From Verrucomicrobiota bacterium (lineage in GTDB: Bacteria; Verrucomicrobiota; Verrucomicrobiia; Limisphaerales; JADJPG01), in assembly GCA_016713365.1 (NCBI GenBank), contig JADJPG010000003.1, positions 139,894 to 203,893 of the forward strand: 64,000 bases of DNA, written 5' to 3'. This document shows positions 1 to 6,604 of the stretch, in pieces. Numbering within the stretch: the stretch's first letter is position 1; each line of letters begins with the position of its first letter. The position numbers and the translations under genes are program-made. Under the pieces are notes generated by a model, which saw nothing but the letters and a program-made list of their open reading frames with translations, searched no databases and was not told the DNA's origin.

Positions 1-52
1 CGCGCTCGCGCTGATCATTAGTCGACTCAAGCCGAAGATGCGGAAGCTGTGA
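1..52 (+). CDS. C-terminal end of an unidentified protein
   Basis: Reading from base 2, an open frame of 16 codons ends at a TGA at 50-52. The visible tail is short, hydrophobic then basic (ALALIISRL followed by KPKMRKL). Such a tail would fit the last helix and cytoplasmic end of a membrane protein, but too little is present to name a family. The next 100 bases up to the following GTG start hold nothing recognisable. Confidence 0.4.
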   Translation, partial: ALALIISRLKPKMRKL

Positions 53-153
53 TTTGAGCCGTCGGCAAGGGACCGTCAGCCACGGAGACACCGTCGAACT
101 TTCCCCGCCGCTCAGCCCTTGTGCTCCGATGAAACGTCGATAGTATTCGCCCC

Positions 154-1503
154 GTGAAAACCACTGCATCGTCCATTCGAACCGCCTTCCTGCCCTCGTG
201 CGTCGCCGGGCTGGCCTGCTTTCTCGCCACCGGCTCCGTGGCCCAATCCGCCGAAGAACCGGCCGTGGCCCTGCAACAACTCGCCGAAGGCTTTGTCTCG
301 CCAATGAATGTCGCCTCGCTCGGAGACGGCTCCGGCCGACTGCTGGTGAACGATCAAGTCGGGACCATTCACCTGGTTCAAAAGGACGGCAAACTCGATG
401 AGAAGCTGTTCCTCGACCTCCGCGACAAACTCACGAAGCTCAATTCTGGCTTTGACGAACGCGGCCTGCTCGGCCTTGCCCTGCATCCGAGCTTCAAATC
501 CAATCGCAAACTCTACGTCTACTACAGCGCGCCGCGCAGTTCCACGGCGCCCACGAATTTCGATCACACCAGCCACCTCTCGGAATTCACCGCCGCCGCG
601 GACTTCAGCAGCGCTGACCCTGCCTCTGAACGGGTGCTGCTGAAGATCGACGAGCCGCAGTTCAATCACAACGGTGGGCGAATTCTCTTCGGGCCCGATG
701 GTTACCTCTACATCGGCATGGGCGATGGCGGCGGTGCCAACGACAATGAGAAAGGTCACGCGCCGCAGGGCAATGGTCAGGACACCACCACGCTTCTCGG
801 AAAGATTCTTCGCATCGACGTGAACAAGGGCAACCCTTACGCGATTCCGTCCGACAATCCGTTTGCCGATGGCAAGCAAGGCCGCGCGGAAATCTTCGCC
901 TACGGGATGCGTAATCCGTGGGGACTCTCCTTTGACCGTGGCGGCGACCGCGAATTCTTCGTCGCCGATGTCGGTCAAAATCTCTACGAAGAAATCAACA
1001 TCGTGACCAAGGGTGGTAATTACGGCTGGCGCGTGCGCGAATCGCACATCGCCTTCGATCCCACGAAACCGAACGTCCCGCTGGCGGATTCCCCCAAGAC
1101 CGATGCCCTCGGCAAACCGTTCATCGAGCCCATCGCCTGGTACAAACATCCCGCTCGCAACAAAATTGACCCGACCCAGATCGAAGGCATCTCCATCACC
1201 GGCGGCTACGTCTATCGCGGCAAGTCCATCCCAGGGCTCGTTGGTAAATACGTGTTTGCCGACTGGTCCCGCACCTGGGCGCTGCCGGATGGCGTCCTCT
1301 TCACCGCTTCACGCGACGGCAAAGGCAAGAATGCGAAGTGGAACATCGAATCGCTGCCCTTCACCTCAACGACTGGCGAAAAAATTCGCGCTTACATCGT
1401 GGCGATGGGTGAAGACGATCAAGGCGAGCTCTACGTCATGACCAACGGCCGCAACAGCCTCAGCGGCCAGACCGGCAAGGTCTACAAGCTCGTCGCGAAA
1501 TAA
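154..1503 (+). CDS. PQQ-dependent sugar dehydrogenase (glucose/sorbosone dehydrogenase family)
   Basis: A 449-residue exported protein starting at GTG. An N-terminal signal peptide of about 32 residues ends near SVAQSAEE. The rest fits the six-bladed GSDH beta-propeller that binds PQQ and calcium and oxidises aldose sugars in the periplasm. Diagnostic stretches are QFNHNGGRI followed by FGPDGYLYIGMGDGG (around 168-192), GMRNPWG (about 250) and ITGGYVYRG (about 348). The length is normal for the family. The substrate cannot be told from sequence; many Verrucomicrobiota and Planctomycetota members act on unknown polysaccharide-derived sugars. The next gene follows after 19 bp on the same strand and may be cotranscribed. 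Confidence 0.88.
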   Translation: MKTTASSIRTAFLPSCVAGLACFLATGSVAQSAEEPAVALQQLAEGFVSPMNVASLGDGSGRLLVNDQVGTIHLVQKDGKLDEKLFLDLRDKLTKLNSGFDERGLLGLALHPSFKSNRKLYVYYSAPRSSTAPTNFDHTSHLSEFTAAADFSSADPASERVLLKIDEPQFNHNGGRILFGPDGYLYIGMGDGGGANDNEKGHAPQGNGQDTTTLLGKILRIDVNKGNPYAIPSDNPFADGKQGRAEIFAYGMRNPWGLSFDRGGDREFFVADVGQNLYEEINIVTKGGNYGWRVRESHIAFDPTKPNVPLADSPKTDALGKPFIEPIAWYKHPARNKIDPTQIEGISITGGYVYRGKSIPGLVGKYVFADWSRTWALPDGVLFTASRDGKGKNAKWNIESLPFTSTTGEKIRAYIVAMGEDDQGELYVMTNGRNSLSGQTGKVYKLVAK

Positions 1504-1522
1504 CTCTCCACACGCACGCGCC

Positions 1523-2278
1523 ATGTGCTGCTTCTCGCGTCCCGTCGATTCCGTCAGCGCCACGAACATCTTCGCGCGCTCCGGAGCCGATGGACGCCAG
1601 TTCATCGCCTACAGCATGACGCTGCGCGCCGGTGAAGATCTCGCCATGATTCTCCCGCTGCCGGTCAAATCCGGGAGCGGCGAGAAAGCCGTCGAATTCA
1701 TCAGCCTGAAGGATTACCCGGAGTTCTTCGCGGACTTGAAGAAGGGTTTCCCAGAACCCCCGCCTCCTGCACCAACCACTCGCTCGTTCGGCGCAGTCTC
1801 TGCGTCAAAACTCGAGGTCGTCTCCGTCGGCAACTTCGAAGCCTCCTTCGTCCCGACCGTCGCTGACTTCGCGCGGCTCGACGAACGATTCCGTCTCCCG
1901 ACCGGCACGTGGGAGAAACTTCCGGTCTACAAGAACCACGGGTTCGCCGTCTTCAAACTTAAGTCCGGAAGCGCGAAGGTCCATCCCATGGCCTTCTCCT
2001 TTCCGCGCGCGAATCCGGCCGAGCTGTTCTTCCCCACCGTTCACATCCACGACGGCAAGGTCCACAAGAAAGCCGAGTTCGATCACGCGCTCTACTGCCA
2101 GCGCGGAGACACCGATCAATTCACCCTGCTCGACTGGGATGAATCCGTCCGCCCCGTGGGCCTCTACATGCAGACGTCAAAGGCCGGTCCTCTGCTCGAC
2201 GCCACTGAGCATTGCTACCGTCGCCGTCTGACCGGCACCCTGCCGAACGAAGACTTCGTGCTGAAGTCAGAAGCGTGA
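1523..2278 (+). CDS. conserved hypothetical protein
   Basis: A 251-residue protein starting MCCFSRPVDSVSATNIFAR, with no signal peptide or membrane helix. The start with a Cys pair, the MILPLPV segment (around residue 43) and the FFPTVHIHDGKVH segment (around 173) look like a conserved soluble family, but I cannot attach a characterised function. A proline-rich linker (PEPPPPAPTT) near residue 75 separates two halves. It lies 19 bp downstream of the sugar dehydrogenase and runs convergently into the DUF5069 gene with a 3-bp gap, so the two 3' ends leave no room for a separate terminator. Confidence 0.7.
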   Translation: MCCFSRPVDSVSATNIFARSGADGRQFIAYSMTLRAGEDLAMILPLPVKSGSGEKAVEFISLKDYPEFFADLKKGFPEPPPPAPTTRSFGAVSASKLEVVSVGNFEASFVPTVADFARLDERFRLPTGTWEKLPVYKNHGFAVFKLKSGSAKVHPMAFSFPRANPAELFFPTVHIHDGKVHKKAEFDHALYCQRGDTDQFTLLDWDESVRPVGLYMQTSKAGPLLDATEHCYRRRLTGTLPNEDFVLKSEA

Positions 2279-2281
2279 GCT

Positions 2282-2809
2282 TCACTTCAGCCCGGCCGAC
2301 TTCTTCACCGCATCGATGATCCGACGATCGTCGTCGCCACTCTCCCACGTCAGCTTCAGGAAGCCGGGTAAATCCATCTTCATCTTGCGCAGGAACGGTC
2401 GATCCCCCGCGCAACCATACATCAGCTCCGGCGGCATCTCCCCGCGAAGTTTCACGCGCGCCTTCACGATGAGCCGCGGCAACCACGCAATGCCGTCCAC
2501 CTCCGCCGTCTTCGCCGGCAGGCTCGCCATCGTGATCGTCTTTCCCGTCGGCTTGCCGCCCATCACGTTCAGGAAGTAATCGCGGCGGATCGCGGTCACC
2601 GCCAGCGTCGTGTCGTAATCGAAGTCGCCGTAGTTCAGCTCGTCATCCACGAAGTCGAACAACTCCTGCACGGTGCAACCGATGGTCGCGAGAAACGCCG
2701 CGTCCTCCTTGCCGAACATCGCGCCCGGCGATCGCTTGCCCGCGCGCCACGCCGCCACGCCGCGCTCATACACTTCCCGAAACTGCTTCTGCCAATCGTT
2801 CATGCTCAT
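2282..2809 (-). CDS. DUF5069 domain-containing protein
   Basis: A 175-residue soluble protein. The C-terminal half carries the DUF5069 pattern: WLPRLIVKARVKLRGEMP then a tyrosine and YGCAGDRPFL near residues 110-140. This is a small alpha-helical domain common in Planctomycetota and Verrucomicrobiota whose role is unknown. The start is the first ATG of a MSMNDW N-terminus; an ATG two codons in is equally possible. The N-terminal 60 residues contain an acidic helix, ELFDFVDDELNYGD. No operon partner is visible, since the gene is convergent with its neighbour and followed upstream by repeats. Confidence 0.75.
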   Translation of the reverse strand: MSMNDWQKQFREVYERGVAAWRAGKRSPGAMFGKEDAAFLATIGCTVQELFDFVDDELNYGDFDYDTTLAVTAIRRDYFLNVMGGKPTGKTITMASLPAKTAEVDGIAWLPRLIVKARVKLRGEMPPELMYGCAGDRPFLRKMKMDLPGFLKLTWESGDDDRRIIDAVKKSAGLK

Positions 2810-3150
2810 GTCGCAAAGAACTTAGGAGTCGATGCGCCTCCCGACAACTCTTTCGCAGCAATTCGTGACCAAACTCTCCGGGGTAAAAAGAGTGCCTCAA
2901 GCCGGAGCGGAGAACCGTGTGACCCCGAGGAGCAATGGAGCGCCCACCCCGAACAACAAAGAACCACCTCCGTTCCCCCTCAGCCCCAGCGGCACGACAG
3001 AGCCACCTCCTCCGCTCCACGCGAGCAACGAGCAAGACGCATCCCTTCCGCCCCACCCGACGGCGTGCGCGGAGCGTCGCGCCCTACCTCAACGCGCAAA
3101 CTCCTGTGGAAACGTCGTTTGAAAAACGTTCGTCCGCGCCGCGCTGCTCC
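2810..3150. other. non-coding gap with a partial palindromic-element arm
   Basis: No ORF here looks real; the possible frames are rich in Arg, Pro and Ser, as expected from untranslated GC-rich DNA. Bases 3071-3089 (GGAGCGTCGCGCCCTACCT) match, with one change, the right arm of the perfect palindrome at 60949-61026, so this looks like a degenerate copy of one arm of that element. Confidence 0.5.
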
Positions 3151-3256
3151 AAAACACCGCGTTCTGATACACCCGTACGTTCGGCTGCTCTCAAACACCG
3201 TGTTCTGATACACCCGCACGTTTGGCCCTGCCAAAACACCGTGTTTTGGCACACCC
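3151..3256. repeat. three tandem 41-bp repeats with palindromic core
   Basis: Three 24-bp units start at 3151, 3192 and 3233, each separated by a 17-bp spacer, giving an exact 41-bp period. Each unit has the form AAAACACCG-GTTCTGATACACCC. In the third unit CCAAAACAC and GTGTTTTGG (3231-3249) form a perfect 9-bp inverted repeat around one base. The 17-bp spacers also resemble each other (G-ACGTT-GGC). This is a minisatellite rather than CRISPR, and 41 is not divisible by three, so it is unlikely to encode a protein repeat. Confidence 0.75.
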
Positions 3257-3284
3257 AACGCGGTCCCGCGCCAGCGCTTTGCGC

Positions 3285-3462
3285 AACGCCGTCACCACCC
3301 CGGGACGGACACCGGTCGACCGGACGCCGGCCAGGGCTTTCCATCCATCCGCACCAGGAACTGCCGCTGCGCGTACGGCACCCGCAACAGCGTGACCTTC
3401 AGCGTCTTGTTTCGACGATAATCCTTGATGGAAATACGTAGCTCCGCTTTCCTCACCACAGG
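3285..3462 (-). pseudogene. frameshifted remnant of a small conserved protein
   Basis: On the minus strand a protein-like stretch reads RISIKDYRRNKTLKV, then LLRVPYAQRQFLVRMDGKPW and GRPVSV. It then hits a stop in frame, while the obvious continuation VVTALRKALAR lies in the adjacent frame. One missing base around 3298-3303, in a C/G run, joins them. No start codon precedes it. I cannot name the family; it does not carry the Arg-His-Arg-Tyr signature of an integron integrase. The 3' end runs into the 41-bp repeats, suggesting the two travel together. Confidence 0.35.
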
Positions 3463-3559
3463 AAAAATGAAGCCCTTGGAAAAATCACCTACCTACGCAC
3501 CAATGCACAACCCGGTGGACTCCCTGCGGCCGAGAATCTGTTCGGCAAGCCTGCCACAC

Positions 3560-4222
3560 GTGCGAAACCTCACACTCATATTCGCCCTCTGCTTGGCAGC
3601 CGTTGGCTGTCAACCCAAGAGCACCACTACCATGACCATGAAGAAACCCGTCACCGAGGGAGCGCTCCAAGAGTTGCGAGGTTACATTCAACGAGATGTT
3701 GCCGCCGGCTTTCGTCCGGAGCACGAGATTGCTACGAGCGCGGTCGAGATTCTTGCTGATGACTATGATGCGGATGCACTGACGCCGCACGCCACCAAGA
3801 TGACTCGCGAGTTGATTGCCGCACACAAACTGAAGCAAGCTTCTTGGCCTCAGACCACAGACTGTGACCGACTCGACTCAGCATTCGCAGCGTTGGAGCG
3901 TGCCGGCGTGGTCTGTCGTCAGGACTTCAGTTGCTGTGGTACTTGCGGAGTGGATGAGATTCAGGACGAGATGAGCAAGGCTGCCAAGAGCGGCACACGA
4001 GTCCGTGGTTATGCGTTTTATCACATGCAGGACACGGAGTCTGCCGTCGAGGGGCATGGCTTATATCTGAATTACGGCGCGGTTCAGGATGGTGAGGCGG
4101 CTGCCGTGGGGATTGGTCAGGAGATTGCAGCATCTCTCAAGCAGCAAGGATTGCAGCTTGATTGGGACGGGACTTTGACGAAGCGCATTGGCGTTAGATT
4201 AGATTGGAAGCGGAGGCGATAG
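3560..4222 (+). CDS. DUF6891-type protein, probable lipoprotein form
   Basis: The conserved part (from TEGALQELRGYI) contains WPQTTDCDRLDSAFAALE, CCGTCGVDEI, GYAFYHMQDTESAVEG and LDWDGTLTKRI, the order seen in DUF6891 proteins of unknown function. The GTG at 3560 gives 220 residues with a short basic start, a hydrophobic core LTLIFALCLAAVG and a Cys, i.e. a weak lipobox (AVGC), so it may be a lipoprotein. The frame is open back to an ATG at 3425. An internal ATG near 3632 would give a cytoplasmic protein, which is more usual for this family. First gene of the cassette-like array. Confidence 0.7.
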   Translation: MRNLTLIFALCLAAVGCQPKSTTTMTMKKPVTEGALQELRGYIQRDVAAGFRPEHEIATSAVEILADDYDADALTPHATKMTRELIAAHKLKQASWPQTTDCDRLDSAFAALERAGVVCRQDFSCCGTCGVDEIQDEMSKAAKSGTRVRGYAFYHMQDTESAVEGHGLYLNYGAVQDGEAAAVGIGQEIAASLKQQGLQLDWDGTLTKRIGVRLDWKRRR

Positions 4223-4236
4223 ATAATGCGATTGCC

Positions 4237-4356
4237 GCCCAACCAGAGCGCTGCTTCTAGCCTCCGCCCCGCTGGGCAGTCGGACGGTTCAGGTGTTTTG
4301 GCCGCGACTGTTGCAGCCGACCGGGCGTTTCCGACGGCGGTCGCTGGTCGTTAGCC
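4237..4356 (+). other. attC-like recombination site 1
   Basis: Begins with GCCCAAC (4237-4243, fits RYYYAAC) and ends with GTTAGCC (4350-4356, one base off GTTRRRY). The flanking segments CAGAGCGCTG and GGTCGCTGGTC can pair with an extrahelical base. The 120-bp length is typical of attC. The interior (GTTGCAG...CGGGCGTTTCC...CGGCGGTCGCTG) is nearly repeated in site 4. It lies 14 bp after the DUF6891 stop and 13 bp before the next start. Confidence 0.6.
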
Positions 4357-4369
4357 GCATTCGCACATC

Positions 4370-4786
4370 ATGCGCTCATGGCTCACAGCACAGAAAACCT
4401 GCGAGGGATTTCCCCTGTTCCTCCGCCGTCCCGCTGACTTTGACATTGATTCGCTTCGCCCGCTGTATCCCGCTCTGGTGGTCGTGACCCACGAGTTTGC
4501 CAAGCTCGGGCCGAACGGTTTGCCCGAGGGCGACTACAATGAGGGCCTTTTGGAGATGGATCGCGAGGTGGTTGCCGCATTTGACGGTGACCGGATTGGT
4601 GTTCCTGCGCTAATCGAGACGTTCGGCGGAAAGCGTCACTATTACTTTTACGTTTCGTCAGAGGCTGGAGTTCCAGCTGCGATTTCAGCGATTGCGGTTC
4701 GCTATCCATCCGAGCGGTTATCGTGGGAGATTCGTCCAGACCCGGAGTGGCGATTTATTGAAAGTTATTCCAGAGAGCACTTCTGA
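4370..4786 (+). CDS. DUF695 domain-containing protein
   Basis: A 138-residue soluble protein. It starts MRSWLTAQKT, then FPLFLRRPADFDIDSLRPLY, and ends with an acidic beta-rich half, YYFYVSSEAGVPAAI and PDPEWRFIESY, matching the DUF695 fold of unknown function. The start is the ATG 13 bp after attC-like site 1. The stop is 3 bp before site 2, so essentially no non-coding DNA remains, typical of a cassette gene. No own promoter is visible; expression would depend on an upstream promoter. Confidence 0.7.
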   Translation: MRSWLTAQKTCEGFPLFLRRPADFDIDSLRPLYPALVVVTHEFAKLGPNGLPEGDYNEGLLEMDREVVAAFDGDRIGVPALIETFGGKRHYYFYVSSEAGVPAAISAIAVRYPSERLSWEIRPDPEWRFIESYSREHF

Positions 4787-4789
4787 TGC

Positions 4790-4857
4790 GCCTAACCCGG
4801 CCATCGCACTCCGGTTGCAATCCACCCGACCCGTGGGCCGGTCACTGAGCTTGGGGC
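4790..4857 (+). other. attC-like recombination site 2 (degenerate 3' side)
   Basis: GCCTAAC at 4790-4796 is the canonical R'' core, preceded by ATGC. The 3' side reads CTTGGGGCAT at 4850-4859, which pairs with ATGC-GCC-AA but has C instead of the invariant G of GTTRRRY. CCGGCC and GGGCCGG provide an inner stem. Position between two cassette genes is the main support. Confidence 0.4.
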
Positions 4858-4879
4858 ATTTGGCAAAGAAAGCTTCGCG

Positions 4880-5176
4880 ATGAGCAAAGATTCCCGAAAA
4901 GACGAACTGAAGAAAGCGTGGCGTGAGCAGGAACAGCAGAGGCTCGTGGCTTCGATCCCGATTCCCCACGCAGATCTGAAAGAGTTATTCGACTACTTAG
5001 ATCGCGAGAATCCTCCGCCGTGCGATCATACGTTTCGCGAGACCGTGCAGTTTCTCGAAAAGAGGAAGCTTAGCGCAGCGCGTGTCGTTCCTTGGCTTCG
5101 AGAGCACGGCGGTTACTGCGATTGCGAAGTGATCTTCAATGTTGAAGAGAAGTTTGGTCCCATTGTCGGCCGATGA
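4880..5176 (+). CDS. DUF2695 domain-containing protein
   Basis: A 98-residue protein with a charged N-terminal helix (KDELKKAWREQEQQR). The DUF2695 core follows: CDHTFRETVQFLE, then LSAARVVPWLREHGGYCDCE and VIFNVEEKFG. The Cys-His and CDC residues could form a metal site, which is an inference. The family is widespread, small and uncharacterised. The start is the ATG 22 bp after attC-like site 2 and the gene ends 7 bp before site 3. Confidence 0.75.
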   Translation: MSKDSRKDELKKAWREQEQQRLVASIPIPHADLKELFDYLDRENPPPCDHTFRETVQFLEKRKLSAARVVPWLREHGGYCDCEVIFNVEEKFGPIVGR

Positions 5177-5183
5177 AACCAGA

Positions 5184-5236
5184 GCCGAATCAGTCGCTAC
5201 AGGCCCAAGCCCCGTGGCTGATCCCAAATGTTAGAC
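5184..5236 (+). other. attC-like recombination site 3
   Basis: GTTAGAC at 5230-5236 fits GTTRRRY exactly. AATCAGTCGC and GTGGCTGATC form an imperfect stem 5' of it. The expected RYYYAAC partner is poor (GCCGAAT at 5184-5190). The position, between the DUF2695 stop and the YciI-like start, supports the call; the sequence alone would not. Confidence 0.4.
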
Positions 5237-5270
5237 CTCACAAACAGCACGACTTTTGCCGAAGCACCGC

Positions 5271-5613
5271 ATGACGACGAAATACCTTATCTCCTTTCCT
5301 GCAAGCGCAATGGAAGTTCCCGTCGAGGACTTTGCCACCGTGGGCGAAGCTGCGCGCGAGGTTATACGCGAGGCGAAGGCTGCAGGCGTGTATGTGTTCG
5401 GTGGTGGTATCAACGAGGATATCGCACCACTGATGGTCGCCTCAGACGGGTGGTCACAACGAAACCTACCCCCAGACAAAGGAGTTTGACGGCGGATTCT
5501 GTATCCTGCAGCTCCCGTCACGCGAAGCCGCCATCTTGTGGGCTGCAAAGATCGCCAAAGCTTGCCGCTGCTCGCAGGAACTCCGAGAGTTTGGGTATGA
5601 CCCTGAGAGTTGA
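5271..5613 (+). pseudogene. YciI-like (YCII-related) protein with +1 frameshift
   Basis: The ATG at 5271 opens MTTKYLISFPASAMEVP, then VYVFGGGINEDIAPLMVASDG, the usual start of the DGPF/YciI family of about 110 residues. After GACGGG at 5445-5450 the frame runs on out of register to an early stop. Dropping one G restores ETYPQTKEFDGGF, SREAAILWAAKIAKACRC and ELREFGYDPES ending at the TGA of 5611-5613, a full-length family member. One extra G in a GGG run therefore breaks the gene, or is a sequencing error. It is a cassette gene between sites 3 and 4. Confidence 0.7.
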
Positions 5614-5628
5614 GCACACTGTGACATG

Positions 5629-5825
5629 GCCCAAAAATAGCGCAGCAGACAGCCGCCCCGCAGGGCAGTTGGTCGGTTCGGGTAATTGGACTCGCTCGCG
5701 CCCGCTCGGCCCTGCAGGCCTGCTGCAGCGTTCCTTTCGCCGCTTCCCAAGCTGCTCAAGTGTCGACGATTGTTGCAGGCGCACGGGCGTTTCCTGCGGC
5801 GGTCGCTGAGCTCACCTTGTTAGGC
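5629..5825 (+). other. attC-like recombination site 4
   Basis: Ends with a canonical GTTAGGC (5819-5825). The 5' side has GCCCAAA at 5629-5635, one base off RYYYAAC. At 197 bp it is long. Its interior repeats that of site 1: CCGCCCCGC-GGGCAGT near the 5' side and GTTGCAG, CGGGCGTTTCC, CGGCGGTCGCTGA near the 3' side. It follows the YciI-like stop by 15 bp. Confidence 0.6.
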
Positions 5826-5846
5826 CGCTCAAGCATGCGACCGCTC

Positions 5847-6260
5847 ATGACATCGATTCTTGCACGTCGCAGCAATCAGTTGTTGCTGGCAACGTTGTTT
5901 TCGGTCGTCTCTAAAATGGCACTCTGCCTAAATGACCGTACGACGGCGATGGGTCTTTCGAGACCGCTGGCCTGGTTTGAGGAACCTATGGCTTGGTTCT
6001 CCGTCTATTTGCAGCCGTGGGTCCTCATTGTCTTTTGGGCATTCCGCCATCTAAACATCCATTCCGAGTTGGCGATAACTTCGATCGCCGCCGCGTTGTC
6101 CTCGGCCATAATCTTCGGTGTCAGCCGGCTTGTCGCTGCCCGCTGGCCGCGATTCTACACAGTAATCGTGGTAATCCTTCTCGCAGCAACGGTGTCGACC
6201 ACTAATTCTGCGATAGCCGATCTCGTCACAATTCACAGAGGGAGCCAGTTCCCGGAGTAG
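5847..6260 (+). CDS. small four-helix membrane protein of unknown function
   Basis: A 137-residue hydrophobic protein starting MTSILARRSNQ. An ATG four codons upstream at 5835 is also possible; the frame extends to 5760 but that part overlaps attC-like site 4. Four likely membrane helices are visible: LLLATLFSVVSKMALCL, FSVYLQPWVLIVFWAF, an Ala/Ile-rich segment around LAITSIAAALSSAIIFGV, and FYTVIVVILLAATV. I see no family match. It is the last cassette-like gene and no attC-like site follows it; the next 50 bases give way to a transposase-like remnant on the other strand. Confidence 0.55.
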   Translation: MTSILARRSNQLLLATLFSVVSKMALCLNDRTTAMGLSRPLAWFEEPMAWFSVYLQPWVLIVFWAFRHLNIHSELAITSIAAALSSAIIFGVSRLVAARWPRFYTVIVVILLAATVSTTNSAIADLVTIHRGSQFPE

Positions 6261-6312
6261 CCCTCGATGAAAGCGAACCGAATGCCGCCTCCTGAGAAAC
6301 TAGCCTTGTAAC

Positions 6313-6501
6313 TCATTGGATGGGAACGAGGCGGTAGTTCAGGCTCGTGGCCATGTTCTCCAGGCGTTGGAGCTTCTTCCTCTTCATTTTCGCTTCCTCC
6401 TTGGCGAAGACTTTTGGGCTGAAGGGTTCCTTGCACTTCAGCAGGTGCCAAAGCACGCGCGCGCCCGGCCAGTTATAGCGAGTTCGGACTTCTGAATAAC
6501 C
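6313..6501 (-). pseudogene. possible transposase C-terminal remnant
   Basis: The minus strand encodes GARVLWHLLKCKEPFSPKVF, then a lysine-rich helix (KEEAKMKRKKLQRLENM) and SLNYRLVPIQ before the stop at 6313. This resembles the conserved tail of a bacterial transposase, but I cannot assign the IS family with confidence. The open frame continues upstream only into unrelated sequence overlapping dnaB, so nothing of the catalytic part remains. It marks the right end of the cassette region. Confidence 0.35.
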
Positions 6502-6604
6502 CGTGAACAAGCTGGGGATGGGTTGGGAGCAGTTTGTTCCAAAGCGAATTTGCGTCCGGCCCGGTTTCCGGCAGACTCCAGCCGTGATCGATTCCACCGA
6601 ACCA

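Larger units (their letters stand above)
3560..6260 (+). mobile_element. putative integron gene-cassette array without integrase
   Basis: Five compact genes, all on the plus strand, alternate with four sites resembling attC (4237-4356, 4790-4857, 5184-5236, 5629-5825). Each gene ends 3-15 bp before a site and the next begins about 10-35 bp after it, which is the cassette layout. Products are DUF6891, DUF695, DUF2695, a YciI-like protein (frameshifted) and a four-helix membrane protein, all of accessory character. The two long sites share much of their interior, which argues for a common recombination system. No tyrosine recombinase is seen in the window, so this is either a cluster of attC sites lacking an integrase or the integrase lies elsewhere. 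Confidence 0.65.

Noticed and set aside
3151..3256. CRISPR array
   Set aside because: Only three units, spacers are 17 bp and similar to each other, and no cas gene is present.
2832..3441. Short ORFs in the gap before the cassette region
   Set aside because: Low-complexity Arg/Pro/Ser translations across repeats; no conserved pattern.
3502..3560. A fifth attC-like site before the DUF6891 gene (GCACAAC ... GTTCGGC)
   Set aside because: Neither end fits RYYYAAC/GTTRRRY and no stem is convincing; it would also lie inside the longest open frame.
5228..5809. Plus-strand ORF (193 codons) over the YciI-like gene and attC-like site 4
   Set aside because: Wrong frame for the YciI family and runs through the recombination site.
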